A stretch of 64,000 nt of DNA, from assembly GCF_029227915.1 (NCBI RefSeq), contig NC_079886.1:5208001-5272000 (forward strand), in the 5' to 3' direction. The notes under the pieces are model-generated. The model worked only from the letters and a program-made list of their open reading frames with translations. It did no database searches and was not told the DNA's origin. Source of the stretch: Hydractinia symbiolongicarpus (Eukaryota; Cnidaria; Hydrozoa; Anthoathecata; Hydractiniidae). Shown here piece after piece: positions 33,925 through 45,800 of the stretch; within the stretch, counting starts at the first letter, position 1, and each line of letters opens with the position of its first letter. Both the position numbers and the translations under genes were made by a program.

Positions 33925-34326
33925 CTATAAAGCCCAGTAGGGATAGCGAGCAAAGGTAAACGTAAGTTCCCCATCTTGTTGGGTTTTTGAAGGTACATAA
34001 AAGTCTTTCAATTGTGGGGCTTTTTTGTCTGAGGTGATGTAGAACTGATACATAGAATCATCAGGCTCCTTAAGACTTTTTCCCGCCTTGAGTTGCTTCG
34101 CTCTTTCTGTCGCAAATCAGTCGAGTTTTCTCTGTCTGCCCCGTATCCACCGGGCCAGAGCTTCATTTAGTAATTCTATCGCACGGTCACGACGCCTGTG
34201 CTTGCCCCCCCCCCCCGCCCCCCCCGCCCCCCCATGCCTGACAAGTTTAGAAAACAGGAAGTTAGTCCCGCTGAATGCAAGGGCGTTTATGGTCGCCCCA
34301 GCCACGATCACCGCTATTGTGGCCAT
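33925..34326 (-). pseudogene. Polinton minus-strand protein, one in-frame stop
   Basis: The frame from ATG at 34326 starts with a hydrophobic segment (MATIAVIVAGATINALAF). A glycine-rich run encoded by a C tract and a basic helix with NEALARWIRG follow. A TGA at 34117-34119 breaks it, but the same frame continues with RAKQLKAGKSLKEPDD, MYQFYITSDKKAPQL and TFTFARYPYWAL before a TAG at 33925. The total is about 133 codons. Function unknown; its place between integrase and capsid-like gene suggests a conserved structural or membrane-linked Polinton protein. Confidence 0.55.
34205..34233. repeat. C-rich homopolymer tract
   Basis: A run of 29 bases is all C except for two G, giving polyglycine on the minus strand inside the preceding gene. 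Such tracts are prone to slippage and to sequencing error. Confidence 0.9.
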
Positions 34327-34345
34327 TCTTTATTTTAATATTATT

Positions 34346-35160
34346 TTAATATCCGTCGGCTTCTTTGGTGATATGTAGGGTGATCCCATCACTCAGTCTT
34401 TGTAGTTGTCTACCACTACCGTGTAGTATGTCATAGGGGGAGCTCCGGAAGTCTACAAACAAGGTATACCTTTCATTATAAAACTTCCCCATGGTTACAT
34501 TGGAGTTCCCGCGTCTGCCAAAAATGTTGACGATTTGCTCAAGGTGGTTTTTTGGGAGCATGACATGGCTATACAATTTGTTTGGCTTCCCCTCGACAGT
34601 GACGCTAATCTTCTCGATTTTGGGGTTGTATATCGTTTCGTTAACACCAGCATAGAGTTTTACTTTTCCGGGGCTAAAAACAGCAGCAGTACACCTTTGA
34701 ACGACCTGGAAGGACTATCAACCTGGAGGTTGTAACTGGTATCAGCCTTGCTCATAGTAAGCACCTTCATTCTAAGCACTCTTTCATAGGGTAGGGCGAG
34801 CCTCGAATATCGGGACATCATTGCACTTGCCAGGCCTTCATTGGTAACCTTATTGAACTCAAGCTTGATATTACTAATCTTATATGTGGCATCGGCCGGC
34901 TTCGCCGTTGCCCCTGACACCGTACCTCCATCCTTGATGACGTCGCCGTAAGGCGCGAAATTGATGATGAATTACAACCGGTCGTACAGGCCTGCTGGAT
35001 ATAATGGCATATCTTGGGTCAATTCGAACATCTTTCCAATAGTTATACAGAAGGTGTTACCTTACGCTTTAACTATGGCTTTCTCCTCATTCGTTCCCAC
35101 ACAACCAGTTGCCTTGATCTGTAGGGCTCTGATCGTTCCGTCGTTGGGATTGATAATCAT
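34346..35160 (-). pseudogene. Polinton capsid-like protein, probably partial
   Basis: The minus strand from 35160 reads MIINPNDGTIRALQIKATG, then a TAA, then GKMFELTQDMPLYPAGLYDRL, a second stop, and INFAPYGDVIKDGG. It continues as SNIKLEFNKV, YERVLRMKVLTMSKADTSYN and RSFKGVLLLFLAPE, then after a frameshift in 34580-34660 as MLPKNHLEQIVNIFG, YTLFVDFRSSPYDILHGSG and ITLHITKEADGY. The alternating beta-strand pattern and gene position suggest a jelly-roll capsid protein. The length of about 270 residues is well short of a double jelly-roll major capsid protein, so it is either a C-terminal part of that or a minor capsid protein. A structure prediction would decide. Confidence 0.5.
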
Positions 35161-36338
35161 ATCAAATTATTTTTCTGTCCGTTATTTTTATCAATTTTAT
35201 TTGTTCGTATATCTTTACATCCTTTCAGGTCTTTTTTTTAAAAAAAATATGCAATATTTACTGTGGGAGATACAAAAATACATAAAACATTTGTTAACAT
35301 TTTTGCTATTTTTAAACGCTCTCCCTTCAGTGTTCTCCTCCACTGAGATTTAATTTCACTTCTTTAACATTTTTTTACAGTTCTTTAGCCGCCTAAATTT
35401 TTTGTTTAACCTGATCGAACCAGGCGGTTATCGTATCGCGTGTTCAGCATGCGCTTTCAATCATACTGTTATTTTTTAAAATATACTAACGTTTGTGTTA
35501 TACGAGTGTTTTGAGATTAAGTTTTTTTAAAGTGTAGGGGGAAAGTTTTTAAGATTGGAATAAAGACGTACAATTTATACAATTTACTGCTGTGCCTTCA
35601 TTCTATATTTCATTTGTTTTGCAGTTGCCAAAGGACTGGGCTCTAACTAGAGTCGGAACAAAACATCGCAACTCCTTAATAACCCAGGGTCTGTTTTCAG
35701 ACCGTAATGGTCGATGTTGTTATGTCTTACCACATGAGAACCTCATTAAAAAGATAAACATGTCTAGTTAGACACATCCTTTAAAAAAATGCAAAGAAAC
35801 TGTCTATATTGTTTAGCTGAAATTCACGCTGCTGATTTAATTTCGCGCGCGAGTTTTAGCATAAATAAAATAGTCGAGCCTAAATACAGTAATCCGGTCG
35901 CGAGAAAAAAAAATCTCGTGAGTATGAAAAAGGCCATGATATTTTTGGTTCAGCAGCGACCGTGCCATTGCAAACAATAATAAAGTTTTCCGGGGGTTAT
36001 TTCATATGTTGGTTACTAGGTAGAGCGTAGTTACCACAGTTTATAATACAAGAACCGAAAATAAAAATAATGATTTTTTAACCATGTAGTGAAAACAAGA
36101 AATAAATAGGTATTTTAAGAAAAATCATACGTAATATTATTTTACAATAAAAATATTATGAAATCAATACATCCGTTATAGCGTACATTAAGAAATTAAT
36201 CCAGAATTCAGAAAGAAAATGGATGACAAGGCCGAATGAATGTTGTTGTAGAAATCCCGTTGAGTATATTTTTATTATTTGGACCCTGGTTTTACCTTCC
36301 AACCAAGAAATGTTATCAAAACAAACACATATATTATA
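35161..36338. other. Right flank of the Polinton and 5' flank of LRP5/6
   Basis: AT-rich. The Polinton right boundary should lie near 35160-35350, but no inverted terminus or target duplication is visible. It contains the candidate orphan exon at 35625-35771. The LRP5/6 promoter must lie before 36339; no clear core element was identified. Confidence 0.4.
35625..35771 (+). other. Possible orphan terminal exon
   Basis: A pyrimidine-rich tract ending in TTTGTTTTGCAG at 35624 is followed by 48 open codons to a TAG at 35769. The peptide (LPKDWALTRVGTKHRN, then QGLFSDRNGRCCYVLPHEN) is well mixed in composition, unlike the AT-driven frames around it. No upstream exon of the same gene was identified; if real, its 5' part could lie beyond the Polinton. 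I do not recognise the family. It could equally be chance. Confidence 0.3.
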
Positions 36339-36880
36339 ATGAAGCGCTGGATATATTTAACAATATTGACTTATGTTGTTCCTATTCTTAATGGTAAGAA
36401 ATTCTGTGTTCTGCTACTAGCTAGCTAGCTAAATATGTTTACTTGCTCATAGACTGGTGCAGCTAAAAGCAAGTAGCTACCTTCTTTAGAATGTTTTTTT
36501 AATTTCTAAAACCACGTAATCACTTGACTTACTGCTGCATGGAAGCTGCAAAGATAGATTTAAAATTTATTGCTTTTTTTCACATTCTACAGTAGTTAGT
36601 TATGTTAATTACCCATCATGGTTTCCTATACAATAGATTTGGAAAACCTAAACCTGAACTGTGGCACACAACAAAGTTTTGACCTTACGTGACACATTAC
36701 TTTCCATTTTAAAGTTAACTAGTTAACTTTCAAGTAGCTAAAAAAGAAATTTGTATTTTAAAATTTAAAAATGAAAACCAATATTATTTTAAAAACTTCC
36801 TGAATTTAGGAAGGAAATCCATGGCAGGACTGAATGAATGTTGTAGTAGAAATCCTGTTCAGCATATTTTTATTATGTAG
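36220..36880 (+). repeat. ~65-bp direct repeat flanking LRP5/6 exon 1
   Basis: 36220-36280 and about 36813-36878 share GAATGAATGTTGTNGTAGAAATCC-type sequence and CATATTTTTATTAT with roughly 85 percent identity by eye. The copies lie about 590 bp apart, one upstream of the start codon and one in intron 1. The sequence between them is not repeated. Confidence 0.7.
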
Positions 36881-39800
36881 ATAGCTTAGTTAGCTAGCTT
36901 TTATGAGATGTAAGTTTCATAAATTTAGAGGCATGGGTAAATAAATATATTAAGTTTTGGATAAACACACATGCTAAAGTCCGTAAATAATAGCATTCTT
37001 AGATGCTATTTTGGTTAGGTTTTTTTTAAAGTTACACTAGACAACTTTACAAGTGTACTTAGGTTTTTGTAAATTGAGATGTGTTCTGGTTGTCTAGGTA
37101 TGTATATATAAGAGATGTACATATATTTAGAAGTGTGTTTTGACATATCACAGCTAAAAGAATGGACTTTGAAAAAGGGGACCTAGGGAGTATTTTAAAA
37201 TGGGGTGGAATAAAGGAAGAGGGCAACTATTTTGCTAAAGTTATGTTGCTAAAATATTTGTAGTCACACTATTACTTTTAAGATGCAAAATTTTTGCCAG
37301 TTTTGTCACTAAAAAAAAGTGACATATCTTGCATATCCAGCCATTGCAGTATATCTAACCTTTATTATTTCTAACCTTTATTATTTGAGGTATAGTGCCA
37401 TAGACCATTTTAAACTAGGGAATAGCTAAAGGATAGTTTTCATGGACTCTACACCAAAAATTATACAGAAAAGAGCTATTATGTACTTTTGAATTTTTGA
37501 TATATATATATATAAGTGTAAAGAAGGGAATTTTCAAAAATATTTTAGTTTAGCATATGTATGCTTAAATTTCTTAAAGAAACGTGAGTGCTTTACCTAC
37601 TCCCTAATTTTAAAACAAAAATAGAAGAAGGTTAAATTTTTCATTATCAATCCGCCATTTTTTCTTTTGACCTGGAATTTTTTTGTAAAAAAATTAATAT
37701 CTTTGATTTAAAACATGTTATTTTAAAAAAAGTTTAAAGTCAAGAAAATTGTGATTAAATTGGTTACTTAGGTCAAATCCTTATCTTTATTATAATTCTG
37801 TCTGTAAGTATACCAAACTTTTATTTACAAATTGGGGGTTTTATGATAAAAAAAATACCATTGTAATTAGTAAGAACTCCTGACCAAGTAATCCCATTAC
37901 TTCATTTGAAACGACTTTCATATGATGATATGATATGATGCATTTCATATTTTGTATTTCTAGAAGGTCTACAGACTGAAGATGTGCTATTTACTCAAAA
38001 CAATGCTATTTATTTGTATCACATCAGTAGTAGAAACTACAGCAAAATCACTGAAGTCCTTCATCAAGCCATTGATGATATGGACTATGACTTTGAAACA
38101 CAAATGATGTTCTTCATTGTTGGTAAAAAAAACATCTACTCCATGAATTTGATAACAAAGGAAGTAAAGGTAAAATTTATACTATCTAAATCTAATGAAT
38201 ATCCATCAATAGGTTTAACTTGTATCAAGATTTTATCAAGAAAGTATACATGAATTTTATGATTGTAATCTCATTGTTGTTTTTAAAAAATACAGATTAA
38301 TGATAACAGAATAATATATAAATTATAAAAAGGAGCTATATTAAAACACAGCTTAATATTTTTAGACAGAGTAAAACTTTGGGCCAACCAGAAAACTAGG
38401 CAACTGTCAAACTTAACATATGATCTTAGGGCTAGCAAAATTTCAGTCTTCTTTTTTGAAACAAATAATACTAGAAAATATTATAAACATGTATATATTA
38501 TAAACATCAGAGAAAACACTTTTACTTAGGTGATATTAACTACAGATGAAATGGGACTGAAGAATCTACAGGTTGACTGGATTACAAAGAAATTATACTT
38601 CTCTGATATTGACACTGGTCGAATGAAAGTTTCTAATTTTGATGGTTCTATTCAACGTGTTATATTAAGTGGTATTACCCAATACATTTTAATAAATCTG
38701 TCTCCAACTAATGGGTAGGTACTACATTTTAAAAAATGATATACATGTTCCTGTCATGTCTTGTTAAGTTTTGTAATTATACAAATGTATAATTATAAAA
38801 TTAACATTTATGTATCGTCTCTGCCAAAATTCATGTGCACTCCAACATGCATACATTCGTTTAAAGCCTGAAGATAACAAATCAGTTCAATGTTTGACAT
38901 CTAAAGCATCTAAAGCAGCAGAGATATTTTATAATTTCCAAAAAATCGTTTTTTCACAATTTGTTTGTTAAAAATCAAAGGAATTAACTTCCATGCTCTC
39001 TATGCACTGACACTCAATATAAGCTAGAATTTGAGACTGAACTAAAATATTTATGTTTGTTGCTGCCTTGCTGAGGGATTAACACCATTTCAATCAGACA
39101 ATTAAAGGGAATATACTTGAGAGACTTTTCAATTGGCAAAATAATGTTTATATAGTAAGCCATGCGCAGCATTGCAAGTTAATTATCTGCATACATACGT
39201 ACATATTTTTTATATTGCAATCTCTTTTTTGGCTTTTTTTCACATCATGCAATCGCTTCATATTTCTATTGCTTATGCAGTGCTCCAATAACAGCCCTAT
39301 AATTCCTTGCTGTATTATGTGAACAATCAATAATTTAACTAAACAATTTTCTTTTTACAGTTTGTTGTTCTATACTGATATTCATAATGATCAGAATATA
39401 TTGGCTCGAGTTAACATGGACGGCAGTGATCGTCGCATATTGATTAATGGCAACAACATCTGGCCAACTGTCCTTACTGTTGATTCAACGAGCAAGACTG
39501 TTTACTGGTACAATTTCATGACAACAATGATTGAAAAAGTTAGCATAAATGGGTCGAATAGACAAACATTTTACCAGGCAAAAAATATTCATGTTATGGC
39601 CCTTGTTGGTTTAAGACTTTTTTATTCTGAATTGAGCCAAACCAGCATAACTTCATGTAATATTCGAGGTAGAAATTTATCAAATTGTGTCACAGAAGTT
39701 GATGGACTGCAGTCAGTTAACTCTGTAAGAAGTTACGGAAAACTCTCGCAACCCTTCTGTAAGTTTTACACTTCTCTAAAGATTCACTTTTTTTAATGTT

Positions 39801-42800
39801 CAATGGTTTATTTTTATACTTATTTTTATCATTAATGTAGTGAATTCTGGATGTCATATCAAAAATGGTGGTTGTAGCCACTTGTGTTTGCTTAGGCAAA
39901 ATGGATATTCATGTGGTTGTCCAACTGGAATTAAGCTGTTGAGTGATAAACACTCATGTGCAAGAGGTAAGTATATTTTCTTTGTTTTTGAAAATTAAAA
40001 GGGATTATTAATGCAAATTTAAAAAAAAATTCTTGCTTTTATAGAACGCGAAAAGTTCCTTTTATTAAGTATCAAGAGTGGTTTGCGTATTATATACTTG
40101 GATGCAGACGAAGGTATGGATGTTAGGTTGCCATTTAAGAAGAGGGGAATAATTCAAGGTGTTGATTACGATCCTGTTTCAAGAATGATTTATTGGGCAG
40201 ATTCGTCAGAAGATGGCTATGTAATGCGAGCACACCTAAATGAGTCACGTAAGAGATTTTTTGTTATATCACCTCTGCTCTTAAAACCTGGAAAAAACAA
40301 AAAGTAAACCTTTTTTCAATAATACCAATATATATTTTTAAAATGGTTTACTCACCAAAACATCACGCCGTCTAGATAAAAAAATGTCTAATATGATGTT
40401 TAGTTTTTGCACAAAATTTAATTATTTTCATGTCTTTAAAATATCATTAGGAAAAAAAAATTATTAAAAAAAAAACACTAGATTAAAAAAGTAACATGTT
40501 TATTGACATAATCGTATTTCCGAATTAAAATGCTTAGGAGTCTTTCTCTTATTTTGTCTTTTTCAAATTCAATTGAGCTGAAGTTGAAATAAAGTGTTGG
40601 CACTGCAACAATTGTGTTTAAATGTGATACAAAACCATAAAAAACATTTAACTAATATTAAAGTGCTAAACATCACTTACCTCTCATCATGTGAACTACG
40701 AAAAATTACACTGTGGAGGAAATAAGAACTTTCCGAACAGTTTCTGCTCATGGCCTATAACCGATTCATGTTTGTGACCAGCTACATCGTGTTCTGCAAA
40801 AATTAAATTGGTCACTTGGTACTATGTCACCACCGCTAGATCTGTCCCTGAGCTAAATTCTTTTTTAAGATCTTAAATCTTGATAAAAGGCACAAGGAGA
40901 ATGTAGAGAAAAGAGGTACACCCAGGGAGGGTGTAACTTAACCGTATCATACCTGGGCTTTTTTGTCCATGTATCCCTTAGGAGTGGCATGAAAATAAAT
41001 AACTTATGATATTTTAGGTATTTTATATCTGTAGCACTCTTATGAATGTCAGTATTTTTTAAATTCAAACTTTTATCTTTTTGATATGCAAATTTGAAAA
41101 AATTGCATTACCTTCATAAGTTAGGAAAAGTAATAAAATTAATCACATGACTAATTACACCTAGTGAAAGTTCACCTAAAAATTAAAACTGCAACTTTCA
41201 TACAATATTTTATACTAAGCTTTGTGCATTTGGTCTAATTTTTGTCTCACTTATCCACGCAGGAGATGAGGTCAATTATTTCCATCCACTTCTGTGTTAG
41301 CCCCAAACTTAAGTTCAATGCAATGGCTTCACTAATCTTGCAATGTATTTTTGTCAGTCTAATATATTGGTGTTGTGATGAACATCGATAGAATTGACAA
41401 AGAGACAACTTTTTTGCTCTGGCCAAACGATGAGATAATAACTGCGCTTGATTTTTTCTAACAAACCTAATAATTTTGTTTAAACGACTTCTTAAATGAT
41501 CTTCACAATACCAGGATAAACTATAACCTTTTTAGATGATATTTTTGATAATTAAATTTGTTTGTAGATTTTAGCTAAGTGTTCTAGACATATGAATCTC
41601 CATAAAAAAGACAAGCATTTATAAATATATATATACACAAACTTAAGCACTTGCTCACTATCCATAGCAAGCTTTCTCATTCTCATTAATTTTGTTGTTC
41701 GAAAACAAATCTCATTGCCTAAATTTTATGAATTTCTTTAATTAGGTTCTGAAATTGTTATACCTGATGGCTTTACATTACCTGATACTCCAGCTGTGGA
41801 CTGGGTGGCCAGAAATTTGTATTGGACATGTTCTAAATTCAAGAAGATTTATGTTTCACGCTTGGATGGCTCTGCGCATACAGTCATTATAGATTCCAAT
41901 CTGAAGGAACCTCGTGGTCTGGCAGTTGATCCAACTGAAGGGTAAGTAAGGTCTTTTTTCACCTGCTTTGTTATTTATGTATAGCAGAATGTAGTAATCT
42001 ATTGTTGTTAATGTGTTTTAACATTTCAGGCGATTATATTGGAGTGATTGGGGAGATGAAGCAAAGATAGAAGCTGCAGATTTAGATGGTAAAAATCGTG
42101 TTGTTCTAGTCAACACATCATTAAAGTGGCCAAATGGCATATCCTTGGATTACCAAAATCAGCGCCTATACTGGTGTGATGGAGGAAAAGGTGGGTTGGA
42201 ATTTTACGACCTCCGACATAAAACCAGGCACAAACTTGGCGAAGAGGCAATTTCTACACATCCATATGGCGTTTCTGTTATGGGTGATTACATTTATTGG
42301 ACTGATTGGATGCGAACTTTATACCAGTTTAATCTTGTTACAAAAAAGAGAAAGGTATGGTTAATTTTCAAATGTACTAATTTATTTGAATGAAAATTTC
42401 TGGTGGTCTTTTCATTAAATTTGATAATTTGGATTATTAAATTCCAATGAGATTGGAAGTTTTCAAAATAAATTTGAGAAAAGTCCAGCAATAGGTTATA
42501 CTTTGTCTTTCTAGACAACATCAGAAATGCTAACTTAAAATAGGCAGGGTAAAAAAACGTCACGTCATGCAAAATATATTCTCATCAAAGTAACGTTACT
42601 CACGGTATATTTAAATACAGCAAATAACTAGAGTCCAAAATAACATAACAAAAAATTGTTGTTGTTGTTGTTTTGGCTTTCCTTATATATATCTGAATTG
42701 TGCAAACAAATTTCATTTCTGTAGATATTGATGCATAGTGTGGCAGACATCATGGATGTAAAAGCAATTGATACAAACATGAAACATGGCAGCAATCCAT

Positions 42801-45800
42801 GCCAATTGAACAACTACAACTGCAGTCACTTTTGTTTTCATAAATCTTCTGGTACACCAGTGTGTGGATGCCCTGATGGTTACACATTGGATGAGACACT
42901 CAAAAGTTGTTTGCGTATGTGATTTTTTTTGTTCATGTTGGTACCTTATTATATGCCTTATAATGATATAACAGTTTTTTTGTTTTTTTTTAATGTTCAA
43001 CAGAAAATTTCTTCATTTTTATGTATTGCATTAAAATTCAAACAAAACAAAAAGTTCAATTGCAGTTTACACCTGTTTGTAATATTTAATTCAGTGACTT
43101 CATGCACAAAACCTCAAAACAGAAGTAGAATTTATGTCATTGTTTGTTTTTTGTCCATTTCAGCAATCACTGGCTTTATACTGTACTCAACTGGTTCATA
43201 CATTAATTTATTACCTCTGGATCCCTCACTTGTTTCAAGTGTTCCAAAGAAAAAGGGACATGTCATCAGTCATGTTGCTGCACTGTCCAGAAAACATCAG
43301 ATAATTTGGGTTGAAAATACACACGACGGCGGCCATGCAAAAATAAAAACAGGACTTATAAACAATACTGATCAAGACAGTGTTATTCAAAAGGGATTTT
43401 ATAAAGCTATTGGTGGGTTTGATGTAGATTTTATTAGTGAAAATATATATTGGTCCCAAAGAAATTTAAATCGTATCGAAGTATCAAGAATTGATGGCAG
43501 ATTTAGGAAGACCTTAGTTCATACAGAGAAAAAAGGAGTTAAGTCCACGTTGCTTTCGGTTAACCCTGTGATCAGGTAATTCAGTATTTTATTGAAACTG
43601 CGGCACAACCTTGATTGACATTTATTTGCTGTTGTTTTATGTCCTTTTAATGCTTCCGTTTTAGAAAACTTTATTGGTTTGAAGTTCAGGGAATTCATTC
43701 TTGTTTGCTTGAATCAAATTTAAATGGTTCTTCACAACGTGTAATTAAAAATATTACTGGGGAGGTCACTGGTCTGGCTGTTGATGTAAATGACAGTCGT
43801 ATATATTACATTTCCAAAATGAGCTTTCACAATATTGAAAGCATAGACTTAAATGGCAAAGATCACAGAGTCGTTGTCTCTTCACTGGGTACGTCAGTTG
43901 GATTGACAGTTTTTAGAGATCGACTTTATTTTTGTGAACTGGAAAGAGAAGATTCGGTTGTCTCAGCAATTTCGTCAGTCAAAAAACAAGATGGTTCAGG
44001 TATGAAGAAATTGAAGGAAGAAGTTGCTTGGTTTCATGATGTAGCAGCGCTCTATGATAGGCTGGATGCGGGTAAGGACCAAACTTGATTATATCCAACC
44101 TTTCTAATTCACATATTTTCATGCTAGCAAAAATTGTCAACACGATATGTTATTTGTCAGCTTGCTTTGTTGAAACGTCAGCATTTGCGTCAGTAATTAT
44201 GTCAGAGTACTGACGTGAATTAGAGAGACTGCGTTGTTATGTGTTTGTTATTTCCAAGCTATCATATTTATTTTTGTTTATGGTGATTTGGAACAGTTTT
44301 GATGTATCGCTATAACAGCTAGTAAATTTTCAACATAGAAATGATTTCTCAGTTACTGAATTAACATTTTTTTACAAGCGCAACATTAAAGAGAGAGGTG
44401 AAAAGGTTTGCTACACAAAAAGAACAAAGTTTTGAATGTTGATAATTTAATGCGTGAAATTATGCATATTCATGTATTTTTGTTGTGATTAGGAGAGAAC
44501 ATTTGTGACCAGAATAATGGAGGTTGCGAGCACTTATGTTTTGCAACGGCTGTTGGAGCTCGAAGTTGCATGTGTGAGAATCACTACAAGCTCAGCATAG
44601 ATAACACTTCTTGTATTGGTAAGTTATATAACCAAAGACAACAAATTTATATTTTAAATTTTGTCTTACCTGAAGAGAAATAAGTGTTGGAGCATGTTAA
44701 GGTGGGAGTATTCACACTCGCCTTTTGGTAAGTGTGAACTCTAACATTTTAGCTCAGTTAAGAGTGTAGAATCTGCGAATTATTTTTAAACCTATTTTAT
44801 ATAAGAAGCTTGAGTGTAAGAAAAGCGAGAAAAATTTAAATTATTAATTTAAGTTAATAATCTTGGAAATATTTTCTCAGTGTTGTATTTACGAAGAACA
44901 GATTAAAGCAGGGCTACCACGCCTCTCAATTTATGCATCAGTTATGCGAAAATGAATTCTCCTACAAACTTCTGAAAAATGTTTTGTATGTTTTTTCTCC
45001 GCTAATCGAAAAAATCTTCCAAAAACTAAATCTTCCTAATATCCTTCAAAAAAATTTTGTTGCAGAATGAGTGGAAAACTTGTCCAGACTATTGTGTAAT
45101 GTTAACCTGAACCTTTTTCTTTCCAATTGACAGGTCCGAAAAAATTTGTTTTGCTCAGTGAAAAGTCCGTCATTTATCGAGTATCGTTGCAAGAACAAGA
45201 AGCCGAAGTACCACTGCATATTCCATTCGAAATCTCCGTGAATAGTATTGGATATAACATTCAAACCGCCACAGTCTACTGGTTAGATGAAAGAACCAAT
45301 GAAATCAAGTTTCCATCACGTGACGTAAACAAAACCGTAGATTTGGGAATTGAGGGCGGGAAACCAATTTCGTTTGCCATCGATTTTTTCACAAACACTT
45401 TATACTGGATTGATAAAAACAACCACACTATTCACTTCGTGAACCTATACGACAGACAGAAAAGTGGTGTAATATTTGATAATAAAAAGTATCATCCAAC
45501 AAAGTTGATTGTGCTACCAGAAAGAGGGTAGGCCGTCATTGTTATTTGTTTGTTTGTTTTGTTTTTTTATTTATTGTGTTTTTCGCGCTTCACTGATTGG
45601 CGGCTCTGGGTAATTGATTCTTATTTAGAAATCGCGTAAGAAAACGAAACACATGGGTTAAAAATGTTACCGTTCTGATACTGTTTTTTAAGTATTTTTT
45701 TTTAATATGATTTACTGTGACGTTCTGATTACTCATTCACGACATTAACTTTCGCCCTAATTAGGTAATGATGATTAATGACAGAGTAACAATGTTATTA

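Larger units (their letters stand above)
26015..35160. mobile_element. Decayed Polinton/Maverick DNA transposon
   Basis: A 9.1-kb block holds the hallmark genes of Polintons: protein-primed family B DNA polymerase, FtsK/A32-type packaging ATPase, D,D35E retroviral-type integrase and a capsid-like gene. Several small genes lie among them. The left genes read plus and the integrase and capsid genes read minus, meeting near 33170. Nearly every large frame carries stops or frameshifts, so the copy is dead. No cysteine protease and no terminal inverted repeats were found, so one or both ends and an internal part are probably lost. Composition is less AT-rich than the flanks. It sits in the interval between TRAF and LRP5/6 without disrupting either. 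Confidence 0.9.
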
